Part shown: positions 16,217 through 22,551 of the stretch, piece by piece
Layout: each line of letters starts with the position of its first letter
Numbering within the stretch: position 1 is the stretch's first letter
From: Clostridiales bacterium
Lineage (GTDB): Bacteria > Bacillota > Clostridia > Oscillospirales > Acutalibacteraceae
Length of the DNA stretch: 45,005 bases
Assembly: GCA_022800315.1 (NCBI GenBank)
Contig: JAAWQC010000020.1
Location: 1 to 45,005, forward strand
Direction: 5' to 3'
Translations under genes and position numbers: made by a program
Notes under the pieces: model-generated
What the model was told of the DNA's origin: nothing
The model's database searches: none
Seen by the model: the letters and a program-made list of their open reading frames with translations, nothing else

Positions 16217-16250
16217 AAAGGAGCTTCCATCCGTCTGAATGGAAGCTTCC
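16217..16250. terminator. Bidirectional terminator between HTH gene and ade
   Basis: AGCTTCCAT (16222-16230) pairs with ATGGAAGCT (16239-16247). On the minus strand the stem is followed by TTTTTCT, which serves adenine deaminase. On the plus strand a weaker TTGTTT tail follows. Confidence 0.75.
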
Positions 16251-16319
16251 TTGTTTATCGTTCAGATGCGTAGACCGTTATATCGCGGATATTTCGCCCG
16301 TTCACTGCAACATATCCCT

Positions 16320-18125
16320 TCACTGCGGCTCACAGAGCAGGGGGACGAAGGAAAAGGTGCGGCAGTCCACCAGCCCCCGGTTGGTCAGCCGCAGCTCCGG
16401 CAGACAGGCCAGGGACAGCAGCGCCATGGTCATGAAGGGCGATACCATCTCGCAGCCTATCTCTTCCCATGCTTTTTCCAGGGCGGCGACCGCGGCGCTC
16501 ATCTCCTCTGCCGTTTTGTCCGCATTCATCAGCCCCGCCACCGGCAGAGGAACCACCCCCAGCACCCGGCCGCCGCGCACCACCGTCATTCCGCCGCCGC
16601 AGCCGATCAGGGTATTGGCCGCCAGCGCCATGTCTCCGTCGTCGGCGCCCACCACCAGCAGGTTGTGGGCGTCGTGGGCCACCGTGCTCGCCATGGCGCC
16701 GCTCCGGATGCCAAAGCCCTTGACGAAGCCCCTCCCCACCGTACCGGTTTTCCGATGCCGCTCCAGCACGGCAGCCTTGAGGATATCCCGTCCGGTATCG
16801 GCGGACAAACGGCCGTCCCGGGCCTCCAGCACCGCCCGGCGCTCATAGGAGCCTACCCGGGCGGGAATGACCTCGATCACGCGGACCTCCGCCCGCTCCC
16901 GTCCCTGTGAGGATACGGCAAAGGTTTCCGCCGTGACGGCGCCGCCCACGTGCATGGTGTCCCGCGCCCAGTCAGGATAGGGATAGGCGGGGATTTCCGC
17001 CGTCATGCGTCCGTTTTCCGCCACGGCCTCGCCGTCGATGAGCACGCGGGTCACCTGCATACCGGCCAAATCCTTTAAAAACACGATGTCCGCACATTTT
17101 CCCGGCGCAATGGAACCCAGCTCGTGATCCATCTGGAAGCACTGGGCGGTGTTGATGGTGACCATCTGGATGGCGGTGACGGGATCGATGCCCTCCTCCA
17201 GCGCCCGGCGCAGGATATGATCCAGATGCCCCTGCTCCACCAGAGTGTGGGGATGAGTATCGTCGGAAATCAGGCAGGCGAACCGGGTATCCACCCGGTG
17301 TTCAGTGATCGCCTTCGCCACCTCGTGGAGATCGTGCCAGGCGGAACCCTCCCGCAGCTGGGCGTACATACCCAGCCGCATTTTAGCCAGGGCGTCCTCC
17401 GCCCGCGTCGATTCGTGACAGCAGCGCAGACCCGCCGCGGCGTACGCGTTGAGACCCGCCTCCGTCTCGGGCAGGGAATAATGCCCGGTGGGTATTTTGC
17501 CGGCCTTCAGCGTTTCGCCCACGATTCCATGGGCATGGCCGTCCCCTGACAGGATGCCGGGAAAATTCATCATCTCCCCGAGCCCCACCACGCTGTCCCA
17601 CTCCATGGCGGCGGCCACATCCTCCGTCCCGATGAAGGAGCCGGTGTCCTCGAAACCGGGCACGGCAGGCACACAGGACGGGGTGGTAATCATGGTCTTG
17701 AGCGGGGTTCCCTTCGCCTCCTCCGCCATGCAGGCGACCCCTTCCAGCCCCAGCACATTGGCGATTTCATGAGGGTCCATATAGATTCCCACCGTACCGT
17801 GAGGGATGACGGCACGGGCATACTGCCCCACCGTCAGCATGGAGGACTCCACATGGATATGACCGTCCAGAAAACCGGGAGCGATATACTGCCCCTCCGC
17901 GTCGATCACGGTGGTTTCCGGCCCGATACAGCGGGTCACATCCCCCACCAGGGCGATGCGGCCGCAGCTGATCGCTACACCGGTATCGGGCAGAATTTCG
18001 CTGGTACACACGTTGACGAGCTGTGCGCCGGTAATCACGGTCTCGGCGGGCTGTCGTCCGCCCGCCACGGCGGCCAGAGTCCGGGAAGCCTCCCACAAGG
18101 GGGTCTTGCAGAAATGGTTGATCAC
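16320..18125 (-). CDS. ade: Adenine deaminase
   Basis: The 601-residue amidohydrolase converts adenine to hypoxanthine and ammonia in purine salvage. The metal-binding GHIHVESSM lies near residue 90. The following MDPHEIANVLG, TTPSCVPA, GLGEMMNFPG and ISDDTHPHTL stretches are all typical of the Ade family, and the C-terminal domain contains VAHDAHNLLVVG. I choose the second GTG (18125), since GAGGAG is eight bases upstream. The first GTG (18134) would touch that ribosome site. A -10 TACAAT (complement of 18202-18207) with a 17-base spacer to TGGTTG lies upstream. I saw no purine-riboswitch fold in the leader. Confidence 0.94.
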   Translation of the reverse strand: MINHFCKTPLWEASRTLAAVAGGRQPAETVITGAQLVNVCTSEILPDTGVAISCGRIALVGDVTRCIGPETTVIDAEGQYIAPGFLDGHIHVESSMLTVGQYARAVIPHGTVGIYMDPHEIANVLGLEGVACMAEEAKGTPLKTMITTPSCVPAVPGFEDTGSFIGTEDVAAAMEWDSVVGLGEMMNFPGILSGDGHAHGIVGETLKAGKIPTGHYSLPETEAGLNAYAAAGLRCCHESTRAEDALAKMRLGMYAQLREGSAWHDLHEVAKAITEHRVDTRFACLISDDTHPHTLVEQGHLDHILRRALEEGIDPVTAIQMVTINTAQCFQMDHELGSIAPGKCADIVFLKDLAGMQVTRVLIDGEAVAENGRMTAEIPAYPYPDWARDTMHVGGAVTAETFAVSSQGRERAEVRVIEVIPARVGSYERRAVLEARDGRLSADTGRDILKAAVLERHRKTGTVGRGFVKGFGIRSGAMASTVAHDAHNLLVVGADDGDMALAANTLIGCGGGMTVVRGGRVLGVVPLPVAGLMNADKTAEEMSAAVAALEKAWEEIGCEMVSPFMTMALLSLACLPELRLTNRGLVDCRTFSFVPLLCEPQ

Positions 18126-18201
18126 GATACTCACTCCTCAGCCGGATTCTAATAAAACCGAAGCTGTATTTATACGTTTTTCACTCTTTTCCCTTTCCGC
18201 C

Positions 18202-18230
18202 ATTGTAACACAATCCCGCATCGACAACCA
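18202..18230 (-). promoter_or_regulatory. Likely ade promoter
   Basis: Minus-strand TGGTTG (complement of 18225-18230), 17-base spacer, TACAAT (complement of 18202-18207). The -35 is weak, the -10 good. About 75 bases of leader precede the GTG start. Confidence 0.45.
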
Positions 18231-18268
18231 GACGGCTGTCCTCAAATTCATTTTCTGTTCACAGGGGG

Positions 18269-18299
18269 TTGCGCGTCCCAGTCAATACCCTATAATGGG
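18269..18299 (+). promoter_or_regulatory. Promoter of the second TetR operon
   Basis: TTGCGC (18269-18274), 16-base spacer, TATAAT (18291-18296). The -10 is framed by CCC and GGG (CCC-TATAAT-GGG, 18288-18299), with AAT/ATT further out, a compact dyad that could be the TetR operator. Confidence 0.6.
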
Positions 18300-18336
18300 A
18301 TTAACCTATCCGGTCAATAGAGGAAAGAGGCACACC

Positions 18337-18972
18337 ATGAACGAGCGATTTTTCTCCCTGCCGGCGGAACGGCAGGGAGCCATCGTCAACGCCGCCTACG
18401 CGGTATTCGCGGCGGACAGCTACCGGCACGCTTCCACTGACGATATCGCCGCCCGTGCCGGTATATCCAAAGGGCTGCTGTTCCACTATTTCGAAAGCAA
18501 GCGGGAGCTCTACCGCTATCTGTACCGCCATTCGGCGGAGATACTCCGCGACAGCATGCTGGAGCGTTCCTCTTTGGGGACTGAAACGGATTTTTTCGCC
18601 CTCTTCATCGAAGGCCAGCAGCTGAAGGTGGATATCATGAAGGAGCACCCTTGCCTGCTCGCCTTTATCCTGCGGGCGTATTATGAGGAAAACCCGACGG
18701 TGTCCGACGTGGTGGCGGGACAGAACACGGGCCTGATCGACGCCAGCCGCCGGGCGATACTGGAACGAGTCGACCGCCGCCCCTTTCAGGAGGGGGTCGA
18801 TCCGGGCAAGCTGCTGGATCTCATCCTGTGGGCGGCGGACGGCTTTATGAGGGCACGGTTCCATCGGGGCAGGCGGTCGGGCGACACGGTGGATCTGGAC
18901 GCGCTGAACGCCGAATTTCTGGAATGCCTGGCGCTGCTCAAGCGCCAATGTTATCGGGAGGAATATCGATGA
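18337..18972 (+). CDS. TetR/AcrR-family regulator
   Basis: The 211-residue protein has a textbook TetR helix-turn-helix: ERQGAIVNAAYAVFA, then HASTDDIAARAGISKGLLFHY with YFESKRELYRYLY (residues about 10-60). A helical C-terminal sensor domain follows. ATG 18337 has GAGGAAAGAGG upstream; the frame is open far upstream but only because it overlaps the ade leader in another strand context. The ABC ATPase start overlaps its stop (ATGA), so regulator and transporter form one operon, probably repressed by this protein until a ligand binds. Confidence 0.92.
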   Translation: MNERFFSLPAERQGAIVNAAYAVFAADSYRHASTDDIAARAGISKGLLFHYFESKRELYRYLYRHSAEILRDSMLERSSLGTETDFFALFIEGQQLKVDIMKEHPCLLAFILRAYYEENPTVSDVVAGQNTGLIDASRRAILERVDRRPFQEGVDPGKLLDLILWAADGFMRARFHRGRRSGDTVDLDALNAEFLECLALLKRQCYREEYR

Positions 18973-19856
18973 GTATGATAGAAATCAGCCGCCTTACCAA
19001 AGACTACGGCGGCGGACGGGGCGTTTTCGACCTGTCCTTCACGGTGGAAAAGGGTGAGGTATTCGGCTTTCTCGGCCCCAACGGAGCGGGCAAAACCACC
19101 ACCATCCGGCATCTGATGGGGTTCCTGACGCCCCAAAGCGGCTGCTGCCGCATCGACGGCCTCGACTGCGCCGGACACGCGTCGGAGATTCAGCGGAACC
19201 TGGGCTACATACCGGGTGAAATCGCCTTTTTCGATGAGATGACCGGCGACGGCTTTATCCGCTTTCTGGCGGATTACCGCGGGCTGCAGGACCTCTCCCG
19301 CGCTCAGGCGCTGAAGGAGCGGTTCGAGCTGGACGCTCACGGGCGGCTGAAAAAGATGTCCAAGGGTATGAAGCAGAAAATCGGCATCGTCTGCGCCTTC
19401 ATGCACGACCCCGCCGTGCTGATACTGGACGAACCCACCAGCGGGCTTGACCCGCTGATGCAGAACCGGTTCGTGGAGCTGATCCAGGAGGAAAAAGCCC
19501 GGGGTAAAACCATCCTCATGTCCTCCCACATGTTCGAGGAGGTGGAGCGGACCTGCGACCGGGTCGCCATCCTGAAGGAGGGGCGGCTGGCCGCGGTGGA
19601 CAGTGTGGCCGCGCTGAAAAAGACCCGCCGCCGCTCCTATACGGTCGTCTTCCCCACCACCGAACAGGCCGCGGCCTTTGCCGCCGAATGGGACGGGGTG
19701 CTCACCGTCGGCGGCCGGCGGGTGACCGCCGCGGTACAGGACGGCCTGCTTCCCTTCCTGCAGGCACTGGAGCGGTACGGCGCGGAAGACCTGGATGCCG
19801 ACCGGCAGAGCCTGGAAGACGTCTTTATGCAGTATTATGGAGGTGGCCGCCCATGA
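18969..19856 (+). CDS. ABC transporter ATP-binding protein (ABC-2 type)
   Basis: The 295-residue ATPase has Walker A GPNGAGKT at residues 36-43, signature MSKGMKQKIGI, Walker B VLILDEPTSGLDPL and H-loop MSSHMFEEV. A C-terminal tail of about 80 residues (from KKTRRRSYTVVF) is typical of drug and lantibiotic-type ABC-2 exporters (CcmA/NatA family). ATG 18969 overlaps the TetR stop by ATGA, and its own stop overlaps the permease start in the same way, so all three are translationally coupled. It is a separate transporter class from the two MacB-type systems upstream. Confidence 0.93.
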   Translation: MSMIEISRLTKDYGGGRGVFDLSFTVEKGEVFGFLGPNGAGKTTTIRHLMGFLTPQSGCCRIDGLDCAGHASEIQRNLGYIPGEIAFFDEMTGDGFIRFLADYRGLQDLSRAQALKERFELDAHGRLKKMSKGMKQKIGIVCAFMHDPAVLILDEPTSGLDPLMQNRFVELIQEEKARGKTILMSSHMFEEVERTCDRVAILKEGRLAAVDSVAALKKTRRRSYTVVFPTTEQAAAFAAEWDGVLTVGGRRVTAAVQDGLLPFLQALERYGAEDLDADRQSLEDVFMQYYGGGRP

Positions 19857-20653
19857 TCAGCCGTCCGTTATTCAAACAGGGGTTTCTCTCCAACGGCAAA
19901 ATCCTATTGATATTCGCCGCGGTGCTCACCCTGTATTTCTCCCTGATCGTCTCCATGTTCGACCCGAAGATCGGGGGAACCCTGCAGAGCTTTTCCGATG
20001 CCATGCCCGAAGTGATGGCCATGTTCGGGATGAACGCGGCCACGGCGACCCTGACCGGTTTTCTCGCCAATTACCTGTACGGGTTCCTGATGCTGATCTT
20101 CCCCCTGATTTTCACCATCATGGCCTCTACTCGCCTGATCGCTCGTCATGTGGACCGCGGCTCTATGGCCTGCCTGCTGGCGGCTCCCCGCTGCCGCCGG
20201 GCGGTAGCCCTCACCCAGGCGCTGGTGCTGATCGTCAGCCAGACGGCCCTCATCCTCTACTGCACCCTCCTCGGCATCGGCTGCAGCGCGTCGATGTTTC
20301 CCGGCGAACTGGATGTCGGTGCGTTTCTCTCCCTCAACGCGGGGGTCTGGGCCCTGCATATGGCCATCGCCGGCTTCTGCTTCTTCGCCTCCTGCATCAG
20401 TGACGACACCCGCCGCTCTTTTGCCTTGGGGGCGGGCGTGCCCATCGCCTTCTATCTCATCCAGATGCTGGCCAACATGGGCGGCAAGCTGGAAAATTTA
20501 CAATATTTCACCCTCTTCACCCTGTTCGACACGGCGGGACTGATGGACGGCACCGCCGCAGCGTGGTGGAAAGCCGCCTTTCTGCTGGGCATCGGCGTCC
20601 TCTTTTTCATCGCCGGTATCCGTCTGTTTGAAAGGCGGGACCTGCCGCTGTAA
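19853..20653 (+). CDS. ABC-2 type transporter permease
   Basis: The 266-residue membrane protein has about six hydrophobic helices (near 20-40, 70-100, 120-145, 160-185, 195-215 and 235-255) and a cytosolic N-terminus. The stretch MASTRLIARHVDRGSMACLL between the second and third helix is the usual ABC-2 coupling loop, where RGSMA is common. ATG 19853 overlaps the ATPase stop and has GGAGG upstream. It pairs with the upstream ATPase to form an exporter controlled by the TetR regulator. The substrate is not evident. Confidence 0.9.
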   Translation: MISRPLFKQGFLSNGKILLIFAAVLTLYFSLIVSMFDPKIGGTLQSFSDAMPEVMAMFGMNAATATLTGFLANYLYGFLMLIFPLIFTIMASTRLIARHVDRGSMACLLAAPRCRRAVALTQALVLIVSQTALILYCTLLGIGCSASMFPGELDVGAFLSLNAGVWALHMAIAGFCFFASCISDDTRRSFALGAGVPIAFYLIQMLANMGGKLENLQYFTLFTLFDTAGLMDGTAAAWWKAAFLLGIGVLFFIAGIRLFERRDLPL

Positions 20654-20762
20654 AGCCAGCGCAAGACAACACCCGCAGCACCCTGCGGCGACTGGATGTG
20701 GCTATTGAGGCCGCTTGTATCGTTATTGTTGGGAATATATCCTAAAAATTCATCTTTCGTTC

Positions 20763-20790
20763 TTGATTTTTCTGCGTATGGTTGTATAAT
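20763..20790 (+). promoter_or_regulatory. Promoter of the APH-fold gene
   Basis: TTGATT (20763-20768), 16-base spacer, TATAAT (20785-20790). About 70 bases of leader precede ATG 20867. Confidence 0.7.
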
Positions 20791-20866
20791 ATAGACAGAG
20801 ATTTTCCTGCCCGAGCACAAAATTATAAGAACGGAACAGAAAGCCCGTTCGAAAGGGGTATGACTT

Positions 20867-21613
20867 ATGGAACTCAAACATCTGATTGCCACCAGTGAAA
20901 CGGTGGACGTCTACAAGGAAGGGAACATGGCGATCAAGGTCTTCAAGGAAGGCTGTCCCAAAACCATGGCGCTGTACGAAGCGCTCACCCATTCCCGCGT
21001 AGAGGCCACCGGCCTGCGCGTACCGGTCATCCACGAAGTATCGGTCATCGGCAGCCGCTGGGCTATACATATGGACTGCATCGAGGGCAAAACCCTGGCG
21101 GAAATGATTAAGGACGATCCGGCGAATACCGACAAATACCTGTCCGATATGGTGGATATCCAGATCGAAATCCACTCGAAGCAAACCCCGAAGCTGAGCA
21201 AGCTGAAGGACAAGATGAGCCGTCAGATCAACTCCCTCGACTGTCTCGACGACGCTACCAAGTACGAGCTGCTGACCCGTCTGGACAGCATGCCCAAGCA
21301 TGTCAAGCTGTGCCACGGCAACTTCTCACCGGAAAACATCATCATCAACGAAAAAGGCACTTACGTGGTGGACTGGGTCGCCGCGCGGCAGGGCAACGCC
21401 AGCGCCGACGTGGGCCGGACCTACCTGCTGCTGTGCCTGCACAATCCCGACATGGCGGAAAAATATCTGGATCTGTTCTGTGAGCGCACCAACACCTCCA
21501 AAAAGTATGTGCAGGAATGGCTGCCCATCGTGGCCGCCGCCCAGCTCACCGAACACAAGGCGGAGGAAAAGGAACTGCTGATGAAATGGGTGGGCGTGGT
21601 TGCCTACGAATAA
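20867..21613 (+). CDS. APH-fold phosphotransferase family protein, altered catalytic loop
   Basis: The 248-residue protein belongs to the aminoglycoside/choline-kinase-like fold. An N-terminal lobe with MAIKVFKEG supplies the ATP-binding lysine. The catalytic loop reads HGNFSPEN at residues 150-157, and the magnesium aspartate is in VVDW (D169). Members of this fold normally have HGD, where Asp is the catalytic base; here it is Asn152. It may be inactive, slow, or use another residue. The family often phosphorylates small molecules, and drug resistance should not be assumed. It has its own promoter and a strong terminator. ATG 20867 follows GAAAGGGG. Confidence 0.8.
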   Translation: MELKHLIATSETVDVYKEGNMAIKVFKEGCPKTMALYEALTHSRVEATGLRVPVIHEVSVIGSRWAIHMDCIEGKTLAEMIKDDPANTDKYLSDMVDIQIEIHSKQTPKLSKLKDKMSRQINSLDCLDDATKYELLTRLDSMPKHVKLCHGNFSPENIIINEKGTYVVDWVAARQGNASADVGRTYLLLCLHNPDMAEKYLDLFCERTNTSKKYVQEWLPIVAAAQLTEHKAEEKELLMKWVGVVAYE

Positions 21614-21630
21614 TCCCCCTCTATTGTGAT

Positions 21631-21667
21631 AAAAGGACGGCCGGCGATTTACGCCGGCCGTCCTTTT
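21631..21667. terminator. Strong bidirectional terminator
   Basis: AAAAGGACGGCCGGCG (21631-21646) and CGCCGGCCGTCCTTTT (21652-21667) are perfect complements. It serves the APH-fold gene (plus) and the convergent lipoprotein gene (minus). Confidence 0.93.
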
Positions 21668-21686
21668 CGTCATCTCAACAGCGGGT

Positions 21687-22241
21687 CTATGCCTTTCGTA
21701 TCTCGTCCCGAACGACCAGCCGAAAATCGTCCCGATAATCAATATTGTCCAGTACGAATATCATATTGTGGTATACCGTATCGTCGGTTACCATCTCATA
21801 ATGTGACTGTTTGATAAAAATCTGTCCGTTCGCATCAATGCGCTCCGCCTCATACTGGATCGTACTGCTATTGCCAAACACAGCGATTAACAGAAAGCGG
21901 TCCTGAAAAAACGACCGATCGTATTTCTCGGCGGTTGTCCGGTACTTCTTGATATCGCTGCTTGTCTCGTCATGCATGTTCCCCATCAGCACGTAATCCC
22001 CGATAAAATCCTCCAGTTCCTCCGTGGAACGGATTACGGTAGTCTCCGGAACATTTTCTTTCATCTGTGACAGCTCGAAGACATTGACGGTAAAACCTGT
22101 ACAGTTTTCCGTTCCGGCTGTTGTTCCGATTGCTGTCCCGGCCTCCGTTCCCGCTGTTTGATCAGACGGGCTGGTGTCCTGCTGGCAGCCGCTGAAAACG
22201 AGAAGCACGGCGAGCAGGATTCCCACAACATCTTTGCGCAT
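21687..22241 (-). CDS. Lipoprotein with PrcB-like C-terminal region
   Basis: The 184-residue protein has a lipoprotein signal peptide ending in LVFSGC (lipobox Cys near residue 19), then a Thr/Ala/Gly-rich linker of about 30 residues and a globular part. The pattern VIRSTEELEDF ... YDRSFFQDRFLLIAVF ... IFIKQ resembles the PrcB_C-type beta domain found in surface lipoproteins of Firmicutes, though I am not certain. It is anchored outside the membrane; function unknown. ATG 22241 has AGAGG upstream. It is divergent from adhE and shares the intergenic region with it. Confidence 0.75.
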   Translation of the reverse strand: MRKDVVGILLAVLLVFSGCQQDTSPSDQTAGTEAGTAIGTTAGTENCTGFTVNVFELSQMKENVPETTVIRSTEELEDFIGDYVLMGNMHDETSSDIKKYRTTAEKYDRSFFQDRFLLIAVFGNSSTIQYEAERIDANGQIFIKQSHYEMVTDDTVYHNMIFVLDNIDYRDDFRLVVRDEIRKA

Positions 22242-22304
22242 ACGAACACCTCTTTCTTTACAAGGATCGTTGTTCCAGTTTTTGTAATTCTATCATAACA
22301 CCGA

Positions 22305-22333
22305 TTGTTTAACTCTATATTACTTTATATAAT
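22305..22333 (+). promoter_or_regulatory. Distal promoter upstream of adhE
   Basis: TTGTTT (22305-22310), 17-base spacer, TATAAT (22328-22333). It would give a leader of about 210 bases. Confidence 0.5.
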
Positions 22334-22446
22334 ATCCGCTGCTGCGAGTTCGTGGGGGCGGATCACCGGCCGCCGTCCCTCCCACCTAGTAAAAACTACA
22401 TACAAATCGGGCGAATTCGGGAAGAAAGATTGGTCATCTGCCAAGG

Positions 22447-22475
22447 TTGACATTTCTCCCGTCAGCCGATATAAT
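22447..22475 (+). promoter_or_regulatory. Consensus promoter of adhE
   Basis: TTGACA (22447-22452), 17-base spacer, TATAAT (22470-22475), an exact sigma-A consensus. Transcription should start near 22482, inside the Rex-like dyad. Confidence 0.88.
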
Positions 22476-22479
22476 GATA

Positions 22480-22497
22480 TTGTTAAAAAAATCACAA
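22480..22497 (+). promoter_or_regulatory. Rex-like operator at the adhE start point
   Basis: TTGTTAAAAAAATCACAA matches the Rex pattern (TTGTTAA/TTGTGAA-N4-TTCACAA/TTAACAA) in 13 or more positions. It sits 4 bases after the -10. Rex senses the NADH/NAD+ ratio and represses fermentation genes such as adhE. The rex gene itself is not in this window. Confidence 0.65.
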
Positions 22498-22551
22498 CCG
22501 CAACCACACAGAGCGAGTCAATCGCTTTGAGTAAAATTGGAGGACTGACGT

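Larger units (their letters stand above)
22242..22551. other. Divergent region between lipoprotein gene and adhE
   Basis: This 310-base stretch contains no ORF of note. It holds two plus-strand promoters (22305-22333 and 22447-22475) and a Rex-like dyad (22480-22497). The part from 22340 to 22440 shows nothing I can identify. Confidence 0.6.

Noticed and set aside
16109-16273. A short plus-strand frame (about 54 codons) starting at ATG 16109 with GGAAAGGA nearby
   Set aside because: It runs straight through the bidirectional terminator of ade and the HTH gene, and the ribosome site overlaps the start too closely.
18126-18336. Purine riboswitch ahead of adenine deaminase
   Set aside because: The minus-strand leader shows neither the three-way junction stems nor the conserved loop bases.
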